64,000 bases of DNA from Candidatus Izimoplasma sp. HR2 (GCA_000753575.1 JRFF01000007.1:1-64000); one strand, 5' to 3'. Counted from the stretch's first letter, positions 53,323 through 62,511 are shown. Numbers and translations are program-made. Notes: generated by a model from the sequence alone, not told the origin.

Positions 53323-53877
53323 TTACTTTATGTGTTCAATAATTAGAGTTTGTTTAGCTATATTATCTCTTACTTCTTTTGATTTAAGAATTTTTATAAG
53401 ATGCAATGCAAAGTCATTCACATACCCTATTCCTCTTCCTGTAATAATATTCCCAGACTGAACTACACCTATTTTTTTATATTTTCCTTTAGGCGCAAAC
53501 TGTTCAAAACTTGGGAAACAAGTAAACTCAATATTATCTAATATTCCTAGTTTTCCCAGTATTAAAGGCGCAGCACAAATAGCTGCTATATACTTATCTT
53601 GAATATTAAACTCTACAACAATTTCTTTTAAAAGAATACTTTCGTCAAGAGCTTTTACTCCACCTCCACCAGGTAGAAATACTAAATCATAATCTTTAAC
53701 ATTAACTTCTTCTATTAACTTATTAAGTAATATATTTATCCCTGATCCTGATTTTACAGTAATATCTTTAATACTTACTAAATCAATTTCTATCTTCGCT
53801 CTTCTTAAAAGATCTACCACAGTAAATGCTTCTATATCTTCAAAGCCGTCTGCGAGAAATACTAATACTTTCTTCAT
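53323..53877 (-). CDS. DJ-1/PfpI family protein
   Basis: 184 residues. The nucleophile Cys is in IAAICAAPLILG and the conserved Glu in DGFEDIEAF, as in DJ-1/YajL. Proposed roles are glyoxalase or deglycase and stress protection; methylglyoxal synthase is in the same window. GGGGATGATAA lies before the ATG. It is a single-gene unit. Confidence 0.93.
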   Translation of the reverse strand: MKKVLVFLADGFEDIEAFTVVDLLRRAKIEIDLVSIKDITVKSGSGINILLNKLIEEVNVKDYDLVFLPGGGGVKALDESILLKEIVVEFNIQDKYIAAICAAPLILGKLGILDNIEFTCFPSFEQFAPKGKYKKIGVVQSGNIITGRGIGYVNDFALHLIKILKSKEVRDNIAKQTLIIEHIK

Positions 53878-53945
53878 TATTTATCATCCCCTTGTCTATA
53901 GTATACTAAATACAGGAAACAATTTCAAAAGTCAAAATAATGTAA

Positions 53946-53985
53946 ACAAAAACCCAAGACCTTTTTAAGGTTCTTGGGTTAACTT
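53946..53985 (-). terminator. Terminator of the helicase-DUF1294 unit
   Basis: Stem AACCCAAGAACCTT/AAGGTCTTGGGTT (one gap) with T run on the minus strand. Confidence 0.88.
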
Positions 53986-53997
53986 TTCTTTTACTAT

Positions 53998-54267
53998 TTA
54001 AAAGAAATTATTATAGACAAGATATAATCCCGCAATTGATAATAACGTTAAGAATGGTACCCCAAATCTGAATTTAAACTTAAGTGTTTTATGTTTAAAT
54101 ACTTCCATACCAATCAATGATCCTATTCCACCACCAACAAATGAATATAACAACAAAGTACTTTCAGGTATTCTCCATCCACCTTTAATTGCTTTATTCT
54201 TGTCTACTCCAAAAGCCATATAAGCTAATAGATTAATCATAACTAAATAAAATATTAGAAATTCCAT
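53998..54267 (-). CDS. DUF1294 family small membrane protein
   Basis: 89 residues, three membrane helices. The pattern FGVDKNKAIKGGWRIPESTLLLYSF followed by GGIGSLIGMEVFKHKTLKFKF is that of DUF1294 (YsdA-like); function unknown. Its ATG overlaps the stop of the large helicase gene (TAATG), so it is coupled to it. Confidence 0.9.
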   Translation of the reverse strand: MEFLIFYLVMINLLAYMAFGVDKNKAIKGGWRIPESTLLLYSFVGGGIGSLIGMEVFKHKTLKFKFRFGVPFLTLLSIAGLYLVYNNFF

Positions 54268-57200
54268 TATTTCAACAACTCTCTGATGCTTCTCATCTCT
54301 TTATTTGGGTTAGTATACCAGTTAGATGCAAATACTCTATATATAACCCAATTCCTTGCGTTTAGATACTTTTCTTGATGAAGAAGGTCTCTTCTTGCAT
54401 TAGATACCTTAGACTCGCTTACATCACAAATTATTCCTAATTTAAATGATGTTGATTCTTCATCGTATACTCCTATATTAATACTTTCACTACCTATTCC
54501 TAGTGATGTCTTAACTATAAAGTTATTTTTTTCTAATCTTTTTTTAATATCTATAATCAAATCTGATAATTCAGTTTGATTTACTATATCCTCACTTGAA
54601 TGAAGTCTAGATAAAACTTCTTTTGCTAATTCAGGCTTATTATTAGAAATGAAATAACAATATCTCATATAATCTTTTAATAGCTTTGGACCAGTACTTT
54701 TTAAATCTTCAACTTTTAATTCTTCAGGATATAATGACGAAACAAAATATATTTTTTGTTTAGCTCTACTAATAGCTACATTTAATCTGTTTTGTCCACC
54801 ATCATTATTAAGCCATCCAAATCTTCTTCTAATATATCCGAAAGGATCTCTACCATATCCCATAGAGAAGATAATTATATCTCTTTCATCCCCTTGAACA
54901 TTTTCAATATTCTTAATGAACAAACTAGTATCTTCACCTTCATCAGTTCTAAATAACTCTTTTTCAAACTGTTTCTGGTAAACACTTCTTTTAAATAGTT
55001 CTTCATCAATATGATTTTCAATTAAGTCTCTTTGAGTACTATTAAAGGTGATTACACCAATAGTCTCATTATTTTCTCTATTTTTAAATATCTTTTTAAT
55101 AAGCTTAACAACAGCTTTAGCTTCTTCTTCATTTCTTCTATTTTCAAAGATACCATCTTTAACATAAATATATTCAATAGGTGGTTTTTTACTAGTATAT
55201 TGATTTGGAGATACTATTAATCTTCCTTCATAAAATGCATGATTAGAAAAAGCAATTAATTCTTCATACTTAGATCTATAATGATAATTAAGAATAGTTT
55301 CATCAAATTTATAACGAGCTAAATCTAATAAACTCTTCGCATCCATTGAAATATCTTTAAGTATTTCATCTTCATAATACTCATCATCATCTTCTAATCT
55401 ACCAATACCAAGACTAGATGGACGTAGTTGTTTAGTATCCCCTGCGATTACTACTTTCTTAGCTCTGTATATGGCAGGAATCCCTTTTTCAACAAACATC
55501 TGTGACGCTTCATCAAAGATTACTAAATCAAACATACCATAAACTAAAGGTATGATTGCACTTACTACTTCAGGAGTCATCATCCAAATTCTAACATTAT
55601 TCATTAGTTCAAGTTGGAACATATCAATAAATGCTTTAACACTAATTTTTCGACTACTTTCTAGTATTCTCTTAATATCCATAATACGTTTAGAATTAGA
55701 GAAATCTAATGCGTGTTTATATAATTCCATCTCAAATGATTCTATAGTTACTTTTTTCTTTTCTTCCATTAATTCATTTAGTTCTTCAATTTTCTCTTGA
55801 TACTTATCAAATATATATAAGTACTTTTGATTCTTAGCTTTGATATCTTCTAAGTAGCCAGTGAAAAATGCATCAAATAAATAATGACGATATTTAGCTA
55901 TATCCTTAACATCTCTTAATAATGGATTATGTTGAATCATATCTAAGAATATTAAATCATTCTTAGTAAGTTTTTCATGTTTAGCTTTTAATTTATTTAA
56001 TGTGTTAATATTTCTTCTAATATATTTATGTAAAGAATCATCACTTAAAAGTAGTTTTATATACTTATTATCAATAGATTTCTTTTTAGTAAAGAATAGT
56101 AACCTTTTAGTATTAAGCTCAATAAACTCTTTTTTTAGTTTTCTTCTTTTAAAGAATCCAGCTTGCATTCTTCTGAATTTGTAAATATCAAATTTATTAG
56201 AAAACTCTTCAAACTCTATTTTATTACTACGACTAATCTTTGTTTCTAATTTCAATAATAATGGGAATTGATCAACTATTTTAATAAAACTTAAATAATC
56301 ATTCAAATGATTATATTTATCAAAAGTCTTTTCAATAGCGTTAAGTTCCTTAAATATCGGTTTACCAAAAACATTTCTAAACATTTGGTGTACTCTTTTA
56401 GGACTTAGTTCATTTATTACATCTTTATCCTTAACGTATCTAACATATAGTTTATGAATAGGTACATCTTGAATTGATTGGTTATATAGTAAATCAAGAG
56501 ATTTATCCATAGTATGTAGTATCTCTTTAATTTCTTCTTCTAATTGATATATATCATTATTAAGAGTTCTTTGTGGAGGTACTGGATTAATAAACTCTTT
56601 TAGTTTATGATAAAAATCCTGTTTATTTTCAGAGTCATCAATAAACATAGCATATTTAGATGTATTTTTAAGTCTTGAGTAGATAACATCTAAAGCAACT
56701 TTTTTCTCACTTACTATTAATACATTCTCACCTTTTAAAACACTTGAAGCAATTAAACTTGTTATTGTTTGGCTCTTACCTGTACCAGGTGGACCCCAAA
56801 TAACTAGTTTCTGTTCAGTATTTAAAAGATCAATTACTTTTTCTTGACTATAATTAATTTCATTAATATATGATAATCTTGTTTCTTTTACTTTTCCTTT
56901 AGTTTCTGTATATACTACATCTTTTTCTTTAGAGTATAGATTACTTTCATCAATTAATCCTTCAAGGAGTTCATTGTATCTACTTGAATCTAAAATTAAA
57001 CTCATATCTTTTTGAATCATTGATGAATATAGTTTATATCTACCTACAGTAATAAATTCTTTTAATGTGAAGACACCTTTTTTTCTTTTAACAAAATCGT
57101 CTTTTAAATCACTTTTATAATTCTCAAAATAGAAGTTTAATGACTCTTCTTTTATGTTAATTCCATTCATTCTATAGTAAGGAATAACAGTATCAGATAA

Positions 57201-57983
57201 TGTCTTTTTATTAAAGTTACTAATAAATGGAACATTAGAATCTATTTCATTTTTTTCCATTTTAGAAGTTGCCAGTAATAAATCACGGTTATAGATAATA
57301 TCTTTATCTCTATCCTTTACAATACTAAACTCATGTTTACTTCTCTTTAGTTTCACAGGGAAATAAAGTAATGGAGCCTTAATAGCAAAGTTATCTTTTT
57401 TAAAAACTCCTTCAATATACGGGTAAGCTATATAAAAATCATAAGATCCTGTTTCTTTTTCATACTTGTTAGTTTCTCTATAAAGAGTTGTGATATGTCT
57501 CTCAAGTAGCTCTCCATTAGCTATTGAATCAAATTTAAATCTTAAAGTACTTATCTTACTATTAATAAGAAAAGCTCTTATGTCTTCTTCAATTTTTAAT
57601 AAAGCTATATCAAAACTAATTCTTTTAGATATTTTACCCATATATAAATTTGGGTTTCTTCTAGAAATATTACTTAGTCTATCTTTATAATGATCTAGCA
57701 CCTTATGTGCACTCTTTGATAATTTTACATCCTTTACTGATGCGGTTTGATGTTTTAAAACAATTTTTAAGAATCTAGAAGAATACTCATCCATGAAATT
57801 TTTACCAATTCCTGATATAGCTAAAAAATCACTTGTTTTAAGTGGTCTTTTTGTTGATATCTCTTTTAGAACCTTATCTGTACAAACAGATGGTGTTCTC
57901 CCGGTTTTATCAAATTCTTCTAATTTTATTGTTTCTCTTAACTTATCTAACTCATTAAGTAATTTGTCTTTTTTTAACGCCAT
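54267..57983 (-). CDS. Large SF1 helicase with N-terminal HRDC-like and C-terminal nuclease-like domains
   Basis: 1,238 residues. Residues ~25-85 resemble an HRDC domain (KRPLKTSDFLAISGIGKNF). A DUF4011-like part leads to the helicase: Walker A IWGPPGTGKSQTITSL, Walker B DLVIFDEASQ, GDTKQLRPSS, LNYHYRS, ENVQGDERDIIIFS, and RLNVAISRAK. The final ~100 residues (KNNFIVKTSLGIGSESINIGVYD, ending in a Vsr/DUF559-like fold) look like a nuclease domain whose catalytic residues I cannot place with certainty. This order is known from DUF4011-helicase-Vsr proteins, some linked to phage defence. ATG 57983 follows TAGGAG. Confidence 0.85.
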   Translation of the reverse strand: MALKKDKLLNELDKLRETIKLEEFDKTGRTPSVCTDKVLKEISTKRPLKTSDFLAISGIGKNFMDEYSSRFLKIVLKHQTASVKDVKLSKSAHKVLDHYKDRLSNISRRNPNLYMGKISKRISFDIALLKIEEDIRAFLINSKISTLRFKFDSIANGELLERHITTLYRETNKYEKETGSYDFYIAYPYIEGVFKKDNFAIKAPLLYFPVKLKRSKHEFSIVKDRDKDIIYNRDLLLATSKMEKNEIDSNVPFISNFNKKTLSDTVIPYYRMNGINIKEESLNFYFENYKSDLKDDFVKRKKGVFTLKEFITVGRYKLYSSMIQKDMSLILDSSRYNELLEGLIDESNLYSKEKDVVYTETKGKVKETRLSYINEINYSQEKVIDLLNTEQKLVIWGPPGTGKSQTITSLIASSVLKGENVLIVSEKKVALDVIYSRLKNTSKYAMFIDDSENKQDFYHKLKEFINPVPPQRTLNNDIYQLEEEIKEILHTMDKSLDLLYNQSIQDVPIHKLYVRYVKDKDVINELSPKRVHQMFRNVFGKPIFKELNAIEKTFDKYNHLNDYLSFIKIVDQFPLLLKLETKISRSNKIEFEEFSNKFDIYKFRRMQAGFFKRRKLKKEFIELNTKRLLFFTKKKSIDNKYIKLLLSDDSLHKYIRRNINTLNKLKAKHEKLTKNDLIFLDMIQHNPLLRDVKDIAKYRHYLFDAFFTGYLEDIKAKNQKYLYIFDKYQEKIEELNELMEEKKKVTIESFEMELYKHALDFSNSKRIMDIKRILESSRKISVKAFIDMFQLELMNNVRIWMMTPEVVSAIIPLVYGMFDLVIFDEASQMFVEKGIPAIYRAKKVVIAGDTKQLRPSSLGIGRLEDDDEYYEDEILKDISMDAKSLLDLARYKFDETILNYHYRSKYEELIAFSNHAFYEGRLIVSPNQYTSKKPPIEYIYVKDGIFENRRNEEEAKAVVKLIKKIFKNRENNETIGVITFNSTQRDLIENHIDEELFKRSVYQKQFEKELFRTDEGEDTSLFIKNIENVQGDERDIIIFSMGYGRDPFGYIRRRFGWLNNDGGQNRLNVAISRAKQKIYFVSSLYPEELKVEDLKSTGPKLLKDYMRYCYFISNNKPELAKEVLSRLHSSEDIVNQTELSDLIIDIKKRLEKNNFIVKTSLGIGSESINIGVYDEESTSFKLGIICDVSESKVSNARRDLLHQEKYLNARNWVIYRVFASNWYTNPNKEMRSIRELLK

Positions 57984-58203
57984 ATTCCCACTCCTAGTAA
58001 ATAACATATAGTATAGTTTATCACTTTTGTATAAAAAAATATAGTATATATATATTACTTAATACGTTATATATAGTTAAAACGTGAGCAGTAAAAGATA
58101 TCCCACTATCCAACTTTTTTTAATAAAATGATACTTTAGTATCCTATGATTATAATCTGTCAAGCTATATGATATACTTAAATATGATAAGGAGGTAATT
58201 AAT

Positions 58204-59217
58204 ATGAATGTAGCAATTTATGGGGCTGGAGCTATGGGGACTATTTTAGGTGCTTATATTACAAAGGCAGGATATGATATAGATTTAATTAACAGAAATA
58301 TAGATCATATTAAATCATTAAAAAAAGATGGTGCTAAAGTTATTGGTAAAATAGAGTTTTCTCAACCAGTAAAGGCTTTACTGCCTGAAGAAATGACTAA
58401 AGAATATGATATAATCTTCTTAATGACTAAACAGAGATTTAATAAAGAAATAGTTGAAAGTTTAGTTCCTTTCTTAAGTGAGAAAGGAGTAGTGTGTACT
58501 ATGCAAAATGGAATGCCAGAACTTAGTGTAGCTAACGTTATCGGTAAAAATAAAACAATAGGGTGCACTATGAGCTGGGGTGCAACATTTAAAGGTAATG
58601 GTATAAGTGAATTAACATCAGAGGCTTCAAGAGATACTTTAACTTTTAGTATCGGTAAATTTGGAAATAATGATGATGATTTATTTAATTATATTGTTGA
58701 ATTATTAGATACAATGGGTGATGTGAAAGTTGAAGAAAACTTTATAGGTGCAAGATGGGCTAAACTATTAATCAATTCAGCCTTTAGTGGGTTATCAGTA
58801 GTGACAAATGCTAATTTTGGAGAAATTGTAAAAGATAAGAAAACAAGACTACTTGCATTACATGCTATAAAAGAATGTATTGATGTAGCGCATGCAAACA
58901 ATATTAAAATAGAACCTATACAAGGAAAAGACGTTGTTAAATTAATGAATTATAATAACATCTTTAAAAAACAATTTAGTTTATTCTTACTTCCTATAGC
59001 TATGAAAAAACATAAGTTAATTAAATCAAGTATGTTAAGGGATTTAGAAAAAGGAAGAAAAACTGAAGTTGATACAATAAACGGAGTTGTTTGTGAATAC
59101 GGTATTAAAGCAAATATAAAAACTCCTATAAATGATAAGATTGTAGAGATTGTTAGGTTAATAGAAAATAATGAATTAAAACCTGAATGGAACAATATAA
59201 AACTATTCAACAGTTAA
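58204..59217 (+). CDS. 2-dehydropantoate 2-reductase family protein (PanE/ApbA-like)
   Basis: 337 residues. NADP-binding IYGAGAMGTILGAYI at the N-terminus, the central CTMQNGMPEL, and a C-terminal domain with GARWAKLLINSAFSGLS and RDLEKGRKTEVDTINGVV, which holds the catalytic Lys and Glu region. It may reduce ketopantoate for CoA synthesis, but many relatives act on other ketoacids and no other pantothenate gene is nearby. AAGGAGG precedes the ATG. Between 57984 and 58203 only the promoter region is seen, with a 14-bp palindrome GATACTTTAGTATC near 58130-58145. Confidence 0.88.
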   Translation: MNVAIYGAGAMGTILGAYITKAGYDIDLINRNIDHIKSLKKDGAKVIGKIEFSQPVKALLPEEMTKEYDIIFLMTKQRFNKEIVESLVPFLSEKGVVCTMQNGMPELSVANVIGKNKTIGCTMSWGATFKGNGISELTSEASRDTLTFSIGKFGNNDDDLFNYIVELLDTMGDVKVEENFIGARWAKLLINSAFSGLSVVTNANFGEIVKDKKTRLLALHAIKECIDVAHANNIKIEPIQGKDVVKLMNYNNIFKKQFSLFLLPIAMKKHKLIKSSMLRDLEKGRKTEVDTINGVVCEYGIKANIKTPINDKIVEIVRLIENNELKPEWNNIKLFNS

Positions 59218-59256
59218 TAAAAAAGCAGATAACTTAAAAGTATCTGCTTTTTTATT
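59218..59256 (+). terminator. Terminator after the PanE-like gene
   Basis: Stem AAAAGCAGATA/TATCTGCTTTT followed by T on the plus strand. Confidence 0.88.
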
Positions 59257-59261
59257 TAGAC

Positions 59262-59309
59262 TTGCATAATAATCTAAAATAAGTTAAAATATTATCGAAT
59301 AACGATAAT
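59262..59309 (+). promoter_or_regulatory. Promoter with candidate repressor site for the yoaS/yozG-like unit
   Basis: -35 TTGCAT (59262-59267), 17-base spacer, -10 TAAAAT (59285-59290). Immediately after it lies a perfect inverted repeat, ATTATCG-N5-CGATAAT (59291-59309), over the start point. The unit encodes a small Cro/C1-type regulator, the natural candidate to bind it. Confidence 0.75.
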
Positions 59310-59324
59310 TTAAGGGGTGGCACT

Positions 59325-60122
59325 ATGAAAAATAGAATTATTATTATTTCAGTTATATCAATATCATTAATTACTATATTTATCACAATTATAATGACAT
59401 CTGATAAAGCTGGAATTGAAATATTTAACTTTGATAGATATGATGAACATATGATAGAAATAGGATTAAATCCTGAAGATTTCTTATCATCTCAGAAACA
59501 ACCTCTATCTGATTATAACTGGATATATGTTAAAGAGTTTAAAGATGCGGAATACATTCTTCCATCTACACAAAATGTTATGTATAGCAGGTCTTGGAGT
59601 ATTTCATCTAAAGTTGATGAAAACGCAGAATCTATTATTAATCCAGATGTATATTTATTTGAAAACTCTAATATGTATTATATGATGGCAACTTTTGTGA
59701 TTCCATATAGTTATAATTCAACACCGCAAGATATAGGTTTTATAGATATTGGATATTCAAACAATTTTAAATTGTCTTGTTACTATTCTATTTCTTATAT
59801 GGATAACGATAAAGAGTATCTACTACAAAATGGTGTTTTAAGTTTTGTTGATGAAACAACTATTCCAATAAAACAAAATACAAATTCTATTGGATTTGTT
59901 AGCTTATCTGACCTTATATACACTTACACTTGTTCAGCTTATCCAACTGAAGATAATGATTTATTGAATGATATGTACTTCAGTGTAGATTTAGATTTCT
60001 ATATGCTAAAGAATATCTATGTTGAAAAAGTACAAGTTGGATTTAATGAGTTTCTTGTTAATAAAAACTATGATATCTACTCAGTTATAAGAAAAAGTGT
60101 AACCTACAAAGGGGGAGTATAA
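59325..60122 (+). CDS. Membrane-anchored extracytoplasmic protein, unknown function
   Basis: 265 residues. One N-terminal membrane helix (about 3-25), then a soluble part outside the cell. I see no domain I know; Tyr, Asp and Ser are frequent and the C-terminal part is beta-rich (MYFSVDLDFYMLKNIYVEKVQVGF). AAGGGGTGGCACT precedes the ATG. It is the first gene of a four-gene unit with a DUF2975 membrane protein and a small HTH protein. Confidence 0.65.
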   Translation: MKNRIIIISVISISLITIFITIIMTSDKAGIEIFNFDRYDEHMIEIGLNPEDFLSSQKQPLSDYNWIYVKEFKDAEYILPSTQNVMYSRSWSISSKVDENAESIINPDVYLFENSNMYYMMATFVIPYSYNSTPQDIGFIDIGYSNNFKLSCYYSISYMDNDKEYLLQNGVLSFVDETTIPIKQNTNSIGFVSLSDLIYTYTCSAYPTEDNDLLNDMYFSVDLDFYMLKNIYVEKVQVGFNEFLVNKNYDIYSVIRKSVTYKGGV

Positions 60123-60124
60123 TA

Positions 60125-60676
60125 ATGCAATTTCTATTTTATATGCTAGTTATAGCAGCAATAGTATTTACAATATTCATAATATACATTATCAATATAA
60201 TTAAAACCGGAGATTGGGATACATCTTTAAAGATATTAAATATATTTGTTAAGTATGGCTTAATAATATTCATATTATCTCAAATAATATTATCTATATT
60301 TTCATTATTCTATATTGGAGATGGACTGTTAATATTTGTATTTGTAATAAAACAACTAATAGTAACTACATTCTTTATCTTTATATACTTTAAAACAATG
60401 AATTTACTAGATAATCTAAATAACAACAATATATTCTTGGATATAAATGCTAAGCTATCACAAGAAATTGGATTATATTTCCTTTATTTATCTGTGACTG
60501 AGATAGTTATAGGCTTTATCTTAGGTTTTTCGCTAATTAGTTCTAGTGGTTCATTTAACATTGCTACTAACAACACAATATTTGTATATATAATAGTTGG
60601 TCTTGTTCTACAAATTATTTCTAAGATATTACAAAAAGCAACAGAGATATATGAAGAAAACCAATTAACTATATGA
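60125..60676 (+). CDS. DUF2975 family membrane protein (YoaS-like)
   Basis: 183 residues with four membrane helices. The pattern around FFIFIYFKTMNLLDNLNN and the following NIFLDINAKLSQEIGLYF is that of DUF2975, whose genes usually precede a YozG-type HTH gene, as here. Function unknown. GGGGGAGTATAAT precedes the ATG. Overlaps the HTH gene by 4 bases. Confidence 0.82.
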   Translation: MQFLFYMLVIAAIVFTIFIIYIINIIKTGDWDTSLKILNIFVKYGLIIFILSQIILSIFSLFYIGDGLLIFVFVIKQLIVTTFFIFIYFKTMNLLDNLNNNNIFLDINAKLSQEIGLYFLYLSVTEIVIGFILGFSLISSSGSFNIATNNTIFVYIIVGLVLQIISKILQKATEIYEENQLTI

Positions 60677-60888
60677 TCAAAATAGAATTAACAACTATAT
60701 TAAAAGAAAAGAACATGACCTCTAAACAATTAGTAAAACTTATTGGAATTACAGAAGCTAATCTATCAATTCTAAGAAGTGGGAAAGCAAAAGCAATTAG
60801 ATTTACAACACTAAATGCAATTTGTAAGGCTTTAAATTGTACACCAGGGGATATTTTAAAATTTAAGGAAGGTGATAAAAATGTATAA
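60673..60888 (+). CDS. Small Cro/C1-type HTH regulator (YozG-like)
   Basis: 71 residues, one helix-turn-helix domain (KNMTSKQLVKLIGITEANLS, then LNAICKALNCTPGDILKF). The YozG group pairs with DUF2975 proteins. It overlaps its partner gene at the start (ATGATC) and the next gene at the end. Likely autoregulator through the inverted repeat at 59291-59309. Confidence 0.92.
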   Translation: MIKIELTTILKEKNMTSKQLVKLIGITEANLSILRSGKAKAIRFTTLNAICKALNCTPGDILKFKEGDKNV

Positions 60889-61909
60889 TTTTTATGGTGA
60901 AATTTTATTTATTGTAGTGGTTATAGCTGCAATTGTTTATACAATATACTTTACTTTCATAACTCATCAAAAAGAAAAATTAAAATACTTAACTCCACTA
61001 TATTTAATAATTTTTATAGTAGCTATCAGCTTAGTAGTTAATATAATTCAATATAGACACTACGAATATGATATACATCAAGTAGTTTTTGAAGATGAAT
61101 TAAATTTATCAATAGTTAAAACTGAAGATAGGAATTTTCTTTATAATAAGATAACAAATAAGGAAGTTACTTATATTAATGTTTATGAGAAGACCCCTTA
61201 TAAAAGTAATAATCTACAACCTATATACTTCAAAGATATAGGAGACTATTACTTAGTTGTATTTAGTCCAGATAACAAAAGAATAATTGAAAATGAACGT
61301 TTCTTACAAGGGGATTATGAAAGAAATGAAATTGATCATTTAGTCTTAATCGAAAAAGAAACTGGTTATATATTTGATACCCAGGAATATGAGTTAATTG
61401 GACTTGAGATAGACCTAACTAGTTTTCAGTTTGGTAATAACTTAATTGTATTTGGTGTCTTTATCCCTTATGAAAACAATATTAGTTTCTATCAATATAT
61501 CAATATACAAGATGAGTACTCTATAGAAGATGTTATGAGTTTGCATGAAAATTATTATAGTGATAACATTGGAGATTGGACTCATCCTTCAATTCATTTT
61601 CATACATTAGGCGATCCTTCTGAAATAACAGCTTTTGGTATTTCAGGAAGATACTTATATTACCAAGATAGTTATAATCGTATCTATATAGGAGCTTATA
61701 ATAATGATACTTACGGTGTTAACTTTAGTTTCTATGAAACTCTTATGGATGAAGAATTAGCTAAAGAGGGATATATCAAAGTAACAGATACTGGAATATA
61801 TTACTTATCAAATGATGGTCATCTATATAAAACACGAGGTTATAATATTCGTAGTTTAATAGAAATAAATGTATCTAAAGATGATTTTGAATCTTATATA
61901 TTTGAATAA
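60881..61909 (+). CDS. Membrane-anchored protein of unknown function
   Basis: 342 residues: two N-terminal membrane helices (about 6-26 and 38-58), then a large extracytoplasmic part, mostly beta with many Tyr, possibly a propeller-like fold (KDIGDYYLVVFSPDN, VLIEKETGYIFDTQEYEL, TDTGIYYLSNDGHLYK). ATG 60881 follows AAGGAAGGTGAT; the GTG three codons earlier is in the site. Last gene of the YoaS/YozG-like unit. Confidence 0.65.
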   Translation: MYNFYGEILFIVVVIAAIVYTIYFTFITHQKEKLKYLTPLYLIIFIVAISLVVNIIQYRHYEYDIHQVVFEDELNLSIVKTEDRNFLYNKITNKEVTYINVYEKTPYKSNNLQPIYFKDIGDYYLVVFSPDNKRIIENERFLQGDYERNEIDHLVLIEKETGYIFDTQEYELIGLEIDLTSFQFGNNLIVFGVFIPYENNISFYQYINIQDEYSIEDVMSLHENYYSDNIGDWTHPSIHFHTLGDPSEITAFGISGRYLYYQDSYNRIYIGAYNNDTYGVNFSFYETLMDEELAKEGYIKVTDTGIYYLSNDGHLYKTRGYNIRSLIEINVSKDDFESYIFE

Positions 61910-61910
61910 T

Positions 61911-61945
61911 AAAAAGAAGACACTTCAAAAGCGTCTTCTTTTTTC
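61911..61945. terminator. Terminator, possibly bidirectional
   Basis: Stem AAGAAGAC/GTCTTCTT with an 11-base loop and T run, between convergent genes. Confidence 0.8.
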
Positions 61946-61967
61946 CATTCTAAACTTTAAAATCTAT

Positions 61968-62288
61968 CTACTTACATATTTCCTTTTCACATAGCCTTTT
62001 TAGATTCTCAAACATATGTCCTTGACAACTAGAATTAAATTCTTTTCTCATAAAATCAATTCTTGAATTATAGTCTTCACAGTCTCCGATTTCCCAACTA
62101 AACTTATTTATTTCAATATCTTTTTTTCTAATTATACACCCTAGTATTAATTTGAAACATTTTAATGTATCATCATTTTCTGAATCAGAACAATCATTAG
62201 ACATTAAAAACTCATAAGCTTGTTTATACTGCTTTTGATCAACTAATTTAAGTATATTAGCTATTAATGTTTCCTTACTCATTTCCAT
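61968..62288 (-). CDS. Small soluble protein of unknown function
   Basis: 106 residues, mainly helical (ETLIANILKLVDQKQYKQAYEFL at the N-terminus), no membrane helix. It has six Cys (DCSD, KCF, GCI, DCED, SCQ, LCE), high for this size and suggesting metal binding or redox sensitivity. AAAGGGGG precedes the ATG. The leader upstream carries a terminator-like hairpin overlapping a 17-codon ORF. No family recognised. Confidence 0.6.
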   Translation of the reverse strand: MEMSKETLIANILKLVDQKQYKQAYEFLMSNDCSDSENDDTLKCFKLILGCIIRKKDIEINKFSWEIGDCEDYNSRIDFMRKEFNSSCQGHMFENLKRLCEKEICK

Positions 62289-62301
62289 AATTATTCCCCC
62301 T

Positions 62302-62435
62302 TTAAATAAAATAAGAAGACTAAAAAGATTAGTCTTCTTTGTAATTCCAGGTAATAAATATTCTTAAAAAGCACTCTCTCATATACTGCTGGTTCCTTCT
62401 AATTTAATTATAATCAAACATATAAATAATTACAA
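62302..62435 (-). promoter_or_regulatory. Attenuator-like leader with a 17-codon ORF
   Basis: Promoter: -35 TTGTAA (62430-62435), 17-base spacer, -10 TATAAT (62407-62412). A short transcript leads to the hairpin AAGAAGACTAA/TTAGTCTTCTT (62313-62339) and a T-rich tract, then to the 106-residue gene. In the leader, AAGGA precedes ATG 62382, opening MRECFLRIFITWNYKED, whose TAA stop (62329-62331) lies in the hairpin stem. Translation to the stop could open the hairpin. A stand-alone small RNA is the alternative. Confidence 0.45.
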
Positions 62436-62475
62436 GTAGTTTCAATATCAAACTATTTTAAAGGTGGTTCACAAA

Positions 62476-62507
62476 TAAAAAAAGCCACTTAATTAAGTGA
62501 CTTTTTG
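62476..62507 (-). terminator. Terminator of the cyclophilin lipoprotein gene
   Basis: Stem AAAGTCACTTAA/TTAAGTGGCTTT (one G-T pair) with T run on the minus strand. Confidence 0.88.
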
Positions 62508-62511
62508 TTTG

